A stretch of 64,000 nucleotides of DNA from the NCBI RefSeq assembly GCF_000166135.1, contig NC_014666.1:2356001-2420000 (forward strand), in the 5' to 3' direction. The position numbers were made by a program, and so were the translations under genes. This document shows, one piece after another, positions 1-7,959 of the stretch (the first letter of the stretch is position 1; the number at the start of each line of letters is the position of its first letter). A model generated the notes under the pieces. It did no database searches. It was not told where the DNA came from and saw only the letters and a program-made list of their open reading frames with translations. This DNA comes from Pseudofrankia inefficax. Its GTDB lineage: Bacteria > Actinomycetota > Actinomycetes > Frankiales > Frankiaceae.

Positions 1-7
1 CCGCTGA

Positions 8-358
8 CGCCGCGTCCTGACCGACCCGGCGACCGGCACTGTCCTGGACCTCGGCCACCGCAGAGTTCCCACCCCGGCACTCGCTCGACTCGTCCGCCAT
101 CAACAGACCCGCTGCCTGTTCCCCGGCTGCGGCATGCCGGCGACTCACACCGACCTCGACCACACCGTCGCCCATGCTCGCGGCGGCAGCACGGCCCTCG
201 ACAATCTAGGCGTCCTTTGCCGCCACCATCACCGTGCGAAGCATCGCGGTGGCTGGACGCTAGACCAACCACAACCCGGGGTATTCGTCTGGACCAGCCC
301 GGCCCGCCGCACATTCACTACGAATACGACCGCCAACGAGGAAGAAGCCAACCTCTAG
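8..358 (+). pseudogene. HNH endonuclease (DUF222-type) C-terminal fragment, 5' end broken
   Basis: The reading frame from base 8 encodes the typical C-terminal part of actinobacterial DUF222/HNH proteins: an RRVLTDPATGTVLDLG stretch, then CLFPGC, then the HNH core LDHTVAHARGG...DNLGVLCRHHHRAKH, and a closing VFVWTSP motif. An in-frame TGA lies at 5-7, directly before the conserved RRVLTDP. In the other frame bases 1-6 read Pro-Leu, which would join naturally to RRVLTDP if one base were removed, so a single-base frameshift is plausible. An ATG at 134 could start a 74-residue product, but it would begin inside the HNH domain. These proteins are abundant repeated-family genes in actinomycetes; whether they are nucleases of mobile origin is unsettled. 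The fragment is probably non-functional unless upstream sequence restores the frame. Confidence 0.6.
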
Positions 359-751
359 ACCGCCACACGTATGAGCGCCCGCGTTGTTCCGAGGCCGACC
401 CCGCCCGCAATCCCCGTACAGCGGACTGTCGCCGGCATCCGGTGCCCATTTTGACGCCCCTCGCGACAGCAGTAGCCGCCATGAGCCTCATAGATGAGCC
501 CGTCCATCCGCGCGAACCGGCAGCAGCGCCGGGTGGTCGAGCGGGAAATACGAGGGGGGCGGGTAGCCCTCACAACGCTTGGCGCGTGCGGCTTGACTGA
601 ATCTGGGTGAACGCCGTCGTCGGCCGCCTGGGTCTGTCGGTCTGTCGGGTGTGCGTCGTCAGTCGGTGCCCGGAGGCGGTTCCACTACTCTTGGTGGCTG
701 ATCGTCGGTCTTCGACCAGCCTCCTGGGTCGCTGGCGGTCGCGGAGGCCCC
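359..751. other. Intergenic stretch with no supported gene
   Basis: About 390 bases lie between the HNH remnant and the patatin-like gene. The short open frames here are overlapping, lack ribosome binding sites and have no recognisable motif. The last bases contain GGAGG at about 744-748, which serves the patatin gene. Nothing else is supported. Confidence 0.5.
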
Positions 752-2635
752 GTGAGCGCACCCAGAACCCGTGCCGGTGACCAGCCCGACGCCGTCCCAG
801 CCCAGGCGCCCGAGGGCGCGGCCTCGACGCCGCGCGAGCAGTGTGACCTGATCATGCAGGGTGGCATCACCAGCGGCATCGTCTATCCGGCCGCCGTCGC
901 CGAGCTGCATGAACGCTACGACTTCCGGTCCATCGGTGGCGCGTCCGCCGGCGCGATCGGGGCCGCGCTCACGGCCGCGGCCCAGTACGGCGACTACGCC
1001 CGGCGCCGTGACCCGGCCAGGCCGGGCGGGTTCGGGCCGTTGAGCGAGGCGGCCCAGCAGGTCGCGGCGCCGGGCCTGCTCGTCGGGCTGTTCCAGCCGA
1101 CCAGGGCGACCGCGTGGGCGTTCGGGCTGCTGTTCGGCCTGCAGCGCGCGGGGTCGTCCTGGCTGGGGCGGCTGTGGGTGGCGGCCGGCTGGGTTTCCCG
1201 GTACTTCGCCGCGCAGATGCTGATCGCCGGGGGGATCTCGTTCGGCGCGCTGGTCGGCGTCCTCTACGGCTTCGGCGGCAGTCTGGACCGGCAGCGCTGG
1301 TATGGGTGGCTGCTGATCGCGGTGGTCCTGCTCGTCACGTCGTTGCTCGGACTGCTCGCGGCCGTCCTGGTGCGCGCCCTGCGGACCGTTCGCGGGCTGC
1401 CAGGCGACTTCTTCGGAGCCTGTTCCGGTATGCCGGTCGGGCGCGGGGGGCAGGCCGCGCTGACGCCGTGGCTGCACGGCCAGATCCAGCGCTGCGCCGG
1501 CCGCGAGGGGGCAGTGCCGTTGACGTTCGCCGATCTCGCGGGCGGCCGGCGGGCCGACGAGAAGATCGCGCTGGAGATGATGACGACGGACCTCAGCGCC
1601 GCGCAGCCGCTGAGCCTGCCGTTCGCCGAGGGGCAGTTCCTCTACTCACCCGGCGAGTTCGGCCGGCTCTTCCCGGACGACGTGCTGGCCCACCTGGAGC
1701 AGGTCAGCACCCCGGTGCCGACGCCGGAGGGTGTGCTGGGCCCGACCGACCTGCGGACATTCCCCGGGCCCGACCTGCCGGTCATCGTGGCGACCCGGAT
1801 GAGCCTGAGCTTCCCGGGCCTGATCTGCGCGGTGCCGTTGTGGGTCCAGGGGCTTGGCCGCGGCGGGCCGGTCCGGCACTGGTTCTCCGACGGCGGGATC
1901 TCCAGCAACTTCCCGATGCACTTCTTCGACACCTGGCTGCCCACCCGGCCCACGTTCGGCCTCGACCTCGTTCCCACCCCGCGGGCCAAGGGCAAGCGCG
2001 AGCCGGTCCGCGAGCCCGGCGACCCCGCCATGACGGCGACGGTCGCGCCGCCCTCGCCGGGCGGCGGCGCGCCCGTGCGCAGGGTGGCCCAGATCAACAA
2101 TCTGTTCGGTTTCCTCGCCCAGATCCTCGACACGACGCTGAACTGGCGGGACACCCTGCTCGCCGAGCTGCCCGGCTTCTCGGACCGCATCCGGTCGATC
2201 CGCCTGCCCGACGGCACCGGCGGCATCCACCTGACGATGACGCCGGCCCAGATCAACGACCTGGCCGCCAGCGGCGCGGTCGCCGGCCAGAGCCTGCTCA
2301 CCACGTTCGACTGGGACGACCACCTGTTCGCCCGCTACACCCTGCTGATGCGCCAGCTCCAACAGAACCTCGTCGGCGGCGGCCACGCGGACCCGGGCAC
2401 GGTGACGAAGGCGTTCACCCCCGAGTTCCAGCGGCTGCTCGCGAGCCTCGGCGAGGCGGCCGTGCCCGGCGACGGCGCGACGACCTACGACGCGCAGTGG
2501 GGCGTGTCCGCCCGCGACCGGACCCTCGCGCTGCTCGGGCTCGCGACCGGCTGGGCCGCGGCCCAGCCGCTCAGCTTCATCCAGGGCGAGGATCCGACCC
2601 CGCCCCCGGTGATGCGCCTGCGCCCGAAGGTCTGA
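752..2635 (+). CDS. Membrane-anchored patatin-like phospholipase
   Basis: A 627-residue protein of the patatin-like lipid acyl hydrolase family, which uses a Ser-Asp dyad. The oxyanion-hole region GGITSGIVYP is followed by the nucleophile elbow GGASAGAIG (GxSxG) and, near residue 380, by the DGG motif in WFSDGGISSNFP, which supplies the catalytic Asp. Between the two halves sit two hydrophobic spans (roughly residues 150-175 and 185-210: AAQMLIAGGISFGALVGVLYGF and WYGWLLIAVVLLVTSLLGLLAAVLV), so the enzyme is probably held in the membrane. The start is GTG with GGAGG six bases upstream. It stands alone and converges on the deacylase gene, with a shared terminator between them. Substrate is unknown; phospholipid or acyl-lipid hydrolysis is expected from the family. 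At 627 residues it is about twice the minimal patatin domain. Confidence 0.8.
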   Translation: MSAPRTRAGDQPDAVPAQAPEGAASTPREQCDLIMQGGITSGIVYPAAVAELHERYDFRSIGGASAGAIGAALTAAAQYGDYARRRDPARPGGFGPLSEAAQQVAAPGLLVGLFQPTRATAWAFGLLFGLQRAGSSWLGRLWVAAGWVSRYFAAQMLIAGGISFGALVGVLYGFGGSLDRQRWYGWLLIAVVLLVTSLLGLLAAVLVRALRTVRGLPGDFFGACSGMPVGRGGQAALTPWLHGQIQRCAGREGAVPLTFADLAGGRRADEKIALEMMTTDLSAAQPLSLPFAEGQFLYSPGEFGRLFPDDVLAHLEQVSTPVPTPEGVLGPTDLRTFPGPDLPVIVATRMSLSFPGLICAVPLWVQGLGRGGPVRHWFSDGGISSNFPMHFFDTWLPTRPTFGLDLVPTPRAKGKREPVREPGDPAMTATVAPPSPGGGAPVRRVAQINNLFGFLAQILDTTLNWRDTLLAELPGFSDRIRSIRLPDGTGGIHLTMTPAQINDLAASGAVAGQSLLTTFDWDDHLFARYTLLMRQLQQNLVGGGHADPGTVTKAFTPEFQRLLASLGEAAVPGDGATTYDAQWGVSARDRTLALLGLATGWAAAQPLSFIQGEDPTPPPVMRLRPKV

Positions 2636-2636
2636 A

Positions 2637-2663
2637 CGCTCCCGCCGCGTGGCGGCGGGGGCG
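2637..2663. terminator. Bidirectional hairpin terminator between convergent genes
   Basis: CGCTCCCGCCGC (2637-2648) pairs with GCGGCGGGGGCG (2652-2663) over 12 positions with one G-U wobble and a 3-base loop. It fills the 33-base gap between the stops of the patatin gene and the deacylase gene. There is no strong T-tract, as is usual for GC-rich actinobacteria. Confidence 0.7.
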
Positions 2664-2668
2664 TGGCT

Positions 2669-4423
2669 CTATCGGGTCGAGACCGTTCTGGTGTCCCGGC
2701 CGGAGCGCAGCAGCGTGCCTGGGGTGGCGCCGGTCGCCCGGCCGCCGGTGACGATGCGGGTGCCGTTGACGAAGACCGCCTCGACGCCCACCGACCCGGC
2801 GGTCAGCCGGGCGGCCCCGGACGGCAGGTCGGCCACCAGCCGGGCCGGTTCGCTGTCGATGGTCGCCGGGTCGAAGACCACCAGGTCGGCGGCGTTGCCG
2901 GTGGCGACCACCCCGCGCCCGCGCAGGCCGAACGCGGCCGCGGGCTCGCCGGTCATCATCGCCACGGCCCGTTCCAGCCCGACGAGCCTGCGGCCGCGCA
3001 GGCAGTCGCCGAGAAACCGGGTCGGGTAGGGGGCGCCGGCCATCCGGTCGAGATGGGCGCCCGCGTCCGAGCCGCCGAGCAGCACGTCCTCGTGCTGCCA
3101 GGTGCGCGCGCGCAGGGCCCAGGACTCGGGGTTGTTGTCCGTCGGCATCGGCCACAGGACGGTACGCAGGTCGTCGGCCGCGGCGATCTCCACGAGGACC
3201 GCGAAGGGCTCCCGGCCGCGCTCGGCCGCGATGTCCGCGACGACCCGGCCGGACAGGCCGTCGTTCGCGGGGGAGTAGGTGTCGCCGATGACGTAACGGC
3301 CGAAGTCCGTCAGCCGCAGCAGCACCCCGGCCGCCGGGTCGTGGGCCGCGGCCAGCAGCCGTGCCTGGACCGCCTCGTCGCGCAGCGCGTCGACCCGCGC
3401 GGCGATCGGCAGCCGCATGACCTCGCCCCAGCCGGGGATCAGGTGCAGGGCGCAGAAGGTGCCCAGGCTCATGTTCATCGGGACGAGCGTCGGCATCGTC
3501 AGCGCGATCACCCGGCCGCCCAGCTCGCGGGCCCGCCGGGACGCCTCCAGCTGGCGGGGCACTCGCAGCGGCGCCGCCGAGTCGATCGTGAGCACGTTCC
3601 AGTTCAGCGGCCGGCCGGCGGCGGCGGACAGCTCGGCGAGCAGCTCGATCTCGTCGTCGCTGAACATGTCCAGGCAGCCGGGGACGATGCCCTCCAGGAA
3701 GGTCCCCTCGTGCTCGCCGACGGCCCGCGCGAGCGCCAGCAGCTCGTCGCGCTCGGCCCAGCGGGACGCGACCGGCTGGCCGTCGCCGTCGCTGTGGGTC
3801 CCGGACAGGGTGGTGGACAGGCCCAGCGCGCCGGCCTCGAGCGCGGCGTGCAGGCCCGCGGCCATCGCGGCGACGGCGTCCCCGTCCGCGGCCGAGCCGA
3901 TCGCCGCCGGGCCCATGACGTAGCGGCGCAGCGCGCAGTGCCCGAGCAGGAAACCCGCGTTGACGGCGGTCCGCCCGTCGAGCCCGTCGAGGTACTCGGC
4001 GAACGACTCCCAGCCCCAGGCGACGCCCGACTCCAGCGCCTGCAGCGGCATCCCCTCGACCCTGGCCATCATCCGGCGCAGGTAGTCGGCCTCGGCGGGG
4101 TCCGGGCGCCCGTCGCGCGGGCGCAGCGGGGCGAGCGTGAAGCCGCAGTTGCCGCCGAGCACTGTCGTCACGCCGTGCTGGCTGGACGGGCTGGCGCTCG
4201 GGTCCCACCACAGCTGGGCGTCGTAGTGGGTGTGCACGTCGATGAAGCCTGGGCAGACCACCTTGCCTGCGGCGTCGACGGTCTGGGCCGCGTCGCCGGC
4301 CGGCACCGAGCCGGGCGGGCCGACCGTCACGATCCGGCCGTCCCGCACGCCCACGTCGGCGGCGCGGGGCGGCGCCCCCGTTCCGTCGACGAGCTGTCCG
4401 CCGTGTACGACCAGGTCGAGCAT
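2669..4423 (-). CDS. N-acyl-D-amino-acid deacylase family amidohydrolase
   Basis: A 584-residue amidohydrolase-superfamily protein. The N-terminal small beta domain (LVVHGGQLVDGTG ... DGRIVTVG) leads into the metal-binding signature GFIDVHTHYDAQLWWDP, then TTVLGGNCGFTLAP, and later GSDAGAHLDRM, which carries a metal-ligand Asp. This pattern matches the D-aminoacylase/N-acyl-D-glutamate deacylase branch, which hydrolyses N-acyl amino acids to a free fatty acid and an amino acid. ATG start with GGAGGAGG upstream. It is divergent from the lipoprotein/acyl-CoA ligase operon and shares a 375-base control region with it, so a joint role in using an acylated substrate is plausible. The exact substrate cannot be read from sequence; some members act on unrelated cyclic amides. 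Confidence 0.82.
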   Translation of the reverse strand: MLDLVVHGGQLVDGTGAPPRAADVGVRDGRIVTVGPPGSVPAGDAAQTVDAAGKVVCPGFIDVHTHYDAQLWWDPSASPSSQHGVTTVLGGNCGFTLAPLRPRDGRPDPAEADYLRRMMARVEGMPLQALESGVAWGWESFAEYLDGLDGRTAVNAGFLLGHCALRRYVMGPAAIGSAADGDAVAAMAAGLHAALEAGALGLSTTLSGTHSDGDGQPVASRWAERDELLALARAVGEHEGTFLEGIVPGCLDMFSDDEIELLAELSAAAGRPLNWNVLTIDSAAPLRVPRQLEASRRARELGGRVIALTMPTLVPMNMSLGTFCALHLIPGWGEVMRLPIAARVDALRDEAVQARLLAAAHDPAAGVLLRLTDFGRYVIGDTYSPANDGLSGRVVADIAAERGREPFAVLVEIAAADDLRTVLWPMPTDNNPESWALRARTWQHEDVLLGGSDAGAHLDRMAGAPYPTRFLGDCLRGRRLVGLERAVAMMTGEPAAAFGLRGRGVVATGNAADLVVFDPATIDSEPARLVADLPSGAARLTAGSVGVEAVFVNGTRIVTGGRATGATPGTLLRSGRDTRTVSTR

Positions 4424-4462
4424 GGTCGCCTCCTCCCACTCGCGATCCGACAGTAGTCCGGA

Positions 4463-4481
4463 ACCTGACGGGCCGTCAGGT
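4463..4481. promoter_or_regulatory. 19-bp perfect palindrome, candidate operator (site 1)
   Basis: ACCTGACGG-G-CCGTCAGGT is a perfect inverted repeat, 40 bases upstream of the deacylase start. Its core CTGAC-N5-GTCAG recurs 78 bases away at 4543-4557. Size, symmetry and the divergent location fit a TetR- or GntR-type dimer; no regulator gene lies nearby to name. Confidence 0.6.
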
Positions 4482-4542
4482 CCTTCGGGAGCGCCTGCCG
4501 CGACTGCCGCCCGGGCGATCGGGGACGGCGCCCCGTCGTGTG

Positions 4543-4557
4543 CTGACGAACGGTCAG
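4543..4557. promoter_or_regulatory. CTGAC-N5-GTCAG dyad, candidate operator (site 2)
   Basis: Same half-sites and the same 5-base spacing as the palindrome at 4463-4481, but the inner bases are not symmetric. Two copies of one dyad in a single divergent promoter region support a real binding site. Confidence 0.5.
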
Positions 4558-4586
4558 GACTTCGCCGGATTTACTTTCGCCAAAGA

Positions 4587-4600
4587 TGCAACCTGTTCTA
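4587..4600. promoter_or_regulatory. KstR-like operator candidate
   Basis: TGCAACCTGTTCTA matches the published KstR consensus TNNAACNNGTTNNA at every fixed position. KstR is the TetR-family repressor of sterol/lipid catabolism in mycobacteria and rhodococci. The site lies about 200 bases upstream of the lipoprotein/acyl-CoA ligase operon, in a locally AT-richer promoter-like stretch. A single 14-base match can occur by chance, but the downstream acyl-CoA ligases fit such a regulon. Confidence 0.45.
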
Positions 4601-4798
4601 GTCTGTGGCGGCGCTCACGTCACTACGGCGCCTGTCGTGACCGCCGGCGGCCCCGCGCGTCGGCACCGCTCACGGCTGCGCACGGCGGATTGTCAACCGG
4701 ACGGCGCACGCCCCGGCCGCCGCGCGACCGGTCACAGGCCGACCGGTCACAGACCGACCGCAGGACTGACCACGGACGACGACCCACGGAGAGGTCCG

Positions 4799-6220
4799 AT
4801 GGCCCGCAGAAGCTCCCGCCCGTGTCCCGAGAGGCCACACCCGCGCCGCGCCCGCCGTGGCCTGGCCGGGCTGCCGGTGCTCGCGGCAGCCAGCGCGCTG
4901 TTGCTCGTCATCGCTGGCTGCACCAGGTCCACGAACGAGACCGAGACCGGCGGTGGCGACGCCGGCGGGTCACCCACCTCGGCGGCGCCCGCCGCGGCCG
5001 CGGCCGGCGACTTCGGCACCGAGAAGGGGATCTGCGGCCCGGGCTCCGCCCGCACCGCGACCGGCCGTGGCGTGACCGCGTCCTCGATCACCATCGGCAC
5101 CATGGGTGACCCCGGCAGCACCGTCACCCCGGGGCTCGGGCAGGAGTTCTTCGACGTCGCCGACGCGTTCGCCGCCTGGTGCAACAAGGCCGGCGGCATC
5201 AACGGGCGCAAGATCGTCGTCAACAAGCACGACGCCAAGCTCACCGATGTCGCGGCCCGCACCCTGGACGCCTGCCAGACCGACTTCATGTTGGTCGGCG
5301 GCGGCAACGTCCTGGACGCCCCAGGGGTCCAGCCGAGGATCGACTGCAAGCTCGGCGCGATCCCGGCCTATGGCGTCTCCCCGCAGTCGCTGAACGCCCC
5401 GCTCCAGCTGCGCGCGGCGCCGAACACCGCGAACCGTTACCCGGTCGCCGGGTTCCTCGCGATGGCCCGGATGTTCCCGGACGCGATGAACGCGATCGGC
5501 ATCAGCGGCAGCTCGCTCGCGGACATCCGCCCGCAGGGCCTGCGGCTTCAGGAGGCGCTCACCCAGCTCGGCTACAAGGTGGCCGACTACCAGGAGCCGC
5601 CCGCGCTGGTGACGAACTGGCGCCCGTACGTCGAGGAGCTCAAGGGCAAGGGAGTCCAGGGCTACGAGGCGATCGGCGTCCAGGACCTGACCCCGGTGGT
5701 CACGGCGATGAACGACGTCGGCCTGAACCTCAAGTACATGATCATTGAGAACCAGCTCTACGACCCCAAGACCATCGCGGGAGCGAAGAGCACGAAGTTC
5801 CCGCCGACGTGGCTGGTCATGGACCACCTGCCGTTCGAGCTGGCCGCGCAGAGCCCGGTCACCCAGGAGGCCGTCGACCTCGTCCACGCCACGGTCCCGA
5901 ACGCGAAGCTCACCGCCTTCACCGCGCTCGCGCTGAGCTCCTGGGTGCTGTGGGCCAAGTCGGCGACGGCGTGTGGCGACACCCTGACCGTCGACTGCGT
6001 CCTCGCGAAGGCGGGCACGCAGACCGCCTGGACCGCCGGCGGCCTCTACCCGAAGATCGACCTCAAGCCGGGTGAGCAGGAGGTCTCGCACTGCTACCTG
6101 CTGATGAAGGTCACGGCGGACGGCTTCGTCTACGACAAGACCGCGACGGCGCCCAACCAGGGCTTCTTCAACTGCTCGGACAAGAACGTCGTCACACTCA
6201 CCAACCCGTTCACGGCATGA
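4799..6220 (+). CDS. Liv-type ABC transporter substrate-binding lipoprotein
   Basis: A 473-residue secreted binding protein of the branched-chain amino acid type (Peripla_BP_6 family). A basic N-terminus and hydrophobic stretch end in the lipobox LVIAGC (lipidated Cys41), followed by a Ser/Thr/Gly-rich linker and the ligand-binding fold (ITIGTMGDPGS..., AWCNKAGGINGRKI). The frame stays open back to an ATG at 4586, but the ATG at 4799 has GGAGAGG correctly spaced and gives a proper signal peptide. The stop overlaps the next gene's ATG (ATGA), so they are co-translated. No permease or ATPase gene lies in the window, so it must either serve a transporter elsewhere or act as a sensor. In actinomycetes such proteins often sit beside acyl-CoA ligases in lipid or sterol catabolic loci. 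Confidence 0.82.
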   Translation: MARRSSRPCPERPHPRRARRGLAGLPVLAAASALLLVIAGCTRSTNETETGGGDAGGSPTSAAPAAAAAGDFGTEKGICGPGSARTATGRGVTASSITIGTMGDPGSTVTPGLGQEFFDVADAFAAWCNKAGGINGRKIVVNKHDAKLTDVAARTLDACQTDFMLVGGGNVLDAPGVQPRIDCKLGAIPAYGVSPQSLNAPLQLRAAPNTANRYPVAGFLAMARMFPDAMNAIGISGSSLADIRPQGLRLQEALTQLGYKVADYQEPPALVTNWRPYVEELKGKGVQGYEAIGVQDLTPVVTAMNDVGLNLKYMIIENQLYDPKTIAGAKSTKFPPTWLVMDHLPFELAAQSPVTQEAVDLVHATVPNAKLTAFTALALSSWVLWAKSATACGDTLTVDCVLAKAGTQTAWTAGGLYPKIDLKPGEQEVSHCYLLMKVTADGFVYDKTATAPNQGFFNCSDKNVVTLTNPFTA

Positions 6221-7959
6221 CGGCGGGAGCGTTACCCGGGAGTGGACCTCGGCCGGTCAACTTCGCGGACATGCTGGAGCTGGTCGCGGGCGCCGTGCCC
6301 GACCGGCCCGCGCTGGTCGCGGGCGCGGTCCGGCTCACGTTCGGTGAGCTCGACGCGCGGGTCGACCGGGCGGCGCGGCTGCTGCGCGGCGCCGGGGTCC
6401 GGCCGGGCGACCACGTCGGGCTCTACGCGACGAACCGGGCCGAGTGGGTCGAGTCGATGTTCGCCTGCATGAAGCTGCGGGCGACCTCGATAAACATCAA
6501 CTTCCGGTACGTCGTCGCGGAGCTGCGCTACCTGGTCGACAACGCAGACCTGGTGGCGCTCGTGGTCGAGCGGCGCTACCTGCCGACGGTCGCGGGCGTG
6601 CTCGCGGACGCCCCGGCGCTGCGGCTGGTCGTCGTGCTGGAGGACGGGACCGACCCGGCCGACGACGGCGGTCTCGCGGCCCTCACGGGCCCGGGCGGCG
6701 CGCTCGCCGACCGCGGGATCCGGCTGGCCGGCTACGAGGACACGCCGGCCGTAAACACCCCGGCCGACGACAGCCCGGTCCGGGTCCCGCGCAGCGGCGA
6801 CGACCGGTTCATCCTCTACACGGGCGGTACCACCGGGATGCCCAAGGGCGTCATCTGGCGGCACGAGGACCTGTTCCACGCGGCCATCGGCCGTCCCCTC
6901 CCGGACGGCTCGGCGCCGCGGGAACTGGCCGACATCCTGGTGCACACGGCCAGCCCGCCGCTGCACTACCTGGTGATGGCCCCGCTGATGCACGGCGCCG
7001 CCGAGCTGTCGGTGCTGATCAGCATCGGCACCGCGGGGACGATCCTGCTCTGGTGCGGCCGGCACTTCGACCCCCACGACGTGCTGCGGCTGGCCGCCGA
7101 CGAGCGGGCCAGCACGATGACCGTCGTCGGGGACGCGATGGCACGCCCGCTCGCCGACGCGCTCGCGGAAGCCCCCGGCCGCTACGACCTGTCGGGGCTG
7201 CTCGCGTTCTCGAACACCGGCGCGCCGATGTCCCCGCGGGTCCGGGCGGATCTCGCCGCCGCGCTGCCGAACGTCTTCCTGCTGGACTCCTACGGCGCCT
7301 CCGAGTTCGGCCACAACGGCTCCGCCGAGGCCGGCGGGAAGCGCCTGTTCCAGCTGACCCCGGACACGCTGGTCCTCGACGAGAGGCTGGAGCCGGTGGC
7401 ACCGGGCTCGCCGGAGCCCGGCCGCATCGCCCGGCGCGGCAACATCCCGCTCGGCTACTACAAGGACGAGGCCAAGACCGCTTCGACCTTCCTGCGCGAC
7501 GCCCGCGGGGTCCGCTGGGTGGTCCCCGGCGACCTCGCCCTCGTCCGCGCGGACGGCACCGTCGAGCTGCTCGGCCGGGGGAGCGCGGTGGTGAACACCG
7601 GCGGCGAGAAGGTCTTCCCGGACGAGGTCGAGGACGCGCTGAAGTCGCACGGTGCCGTGTTCGACACGGCGGTCGTCGGCGTCCCGGACGAGCGGTACGG
7701 CGAGCGGGTCGTCGCGCTGGTCGCCCTGCGGGAGGCCTCGCCCGGCGGCCCGCCGACGGTCGCCGACCTGATCGCGCACACCCGCCAGCGGGTGGCCGGC
7801 TACAAGGTGCCCAAGGAGATCCATCTCGTGGACGTGATCGCCCGTAACCCGGCCGGCAAGCCGGACACCGTCTGGGCCAGGACGACGGCACTGCGGCTCT
7901 CCCTCGCCGCGGCCGAAGCGCCGGCCGCCGCGCCGGCCCCAGCGGAGGTGAGCGCATGA
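6217..7959 (+). CDS. Acyl-CoA synthetase (AMP-forming), FadD19-like
   Basis: A 580-residue member of the adenylate-forming ligase family, which activates a carboxylic acid to acyl-AMP and then acyl-CoA. The ATP-binding P-loop FILYTGGTTGMPKG lies near residue 210, DSYGASEFGHNGS is the A5 region, and the hinge/A8 region is GRGSAVVNTGGEKVFPDEVED. The C-terminal A10 lysine is in NPAGKPD. Phrases such as SININFRYV resemble mycobacterial FadD19-type ligases of steroid side chains, but this is a by-eye resemblance only. No clear ribosome binding site precedes the ATG; the 4-base overlap with the upstream gene implies translational coupling. A fatty acid or side-chain acid released by the divergent deacylase is a possible substrate. 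Confidence 0.85.
   Translation: MTAGALPGSGPRPVNFADMLELVAGAVPDRPALVAGAVRLTFGELDARVDRAARLLRGAGVRPGDHVGLYATNRAEWVESMFACMKLRATSININFRYVVAELRYLVDNADLVALVVERRYLPTVAGVLADAPALRLVVVLEDGTDPADDGGLAALTGPGGALADRGIRLAGYEDTPAVNTPADDSPVRVPRSGDDRFILYTGGTTGMPKGVIWRHEDLFHAAIGRPLPDGSAPRELADILVHTASPPLHYLVMAPLMHGAAELSVLISIGTAGTILLWCGRHFDPHDVLRLAADERASTMTVVGDAMARPLADALAEAPGRYDLSGLLAFSNTGAPMSPRVRADLAAALPNVFLLDSYGASEFGHNGSAEAGGKRLFQLTPDTLVLDERLEPVAPGSPEPGRIARRGNIPLGYYKDEAKTASTFLRDARGVRWVVPGDLALVRADGTVELLGRGSAVVNTGGEKVFPDEVEDALKSHGAVFDTAVVGVPDERYGERVVALVALREASPGGPPTVADLIAHTRQRVAGYKVPKEIHLVDVIARNPAGKPDTVWARTTALRLSLAAAEAPAAAPAPAEVSA

Noticed and set aside
2577-4439. A minus-strand frame of about 620 codons and a plus-strand frame of about 600 codons overlapping the deacylase gene
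   Set aside because: Both are Arg/Gly/Ala-rich shadow translations; the deacylase frame carries the metal-binding and family motifs.
4586-4798. An N-terminal extension of the substrate-binding lipoprotein from the ATG at 4586
   Set aside because: It would bury the signal peptide 70 residues into the protein and overlap the KstR-like site; the ATG at 4799 has a good ribosome binding site and gives a normal lipobox.
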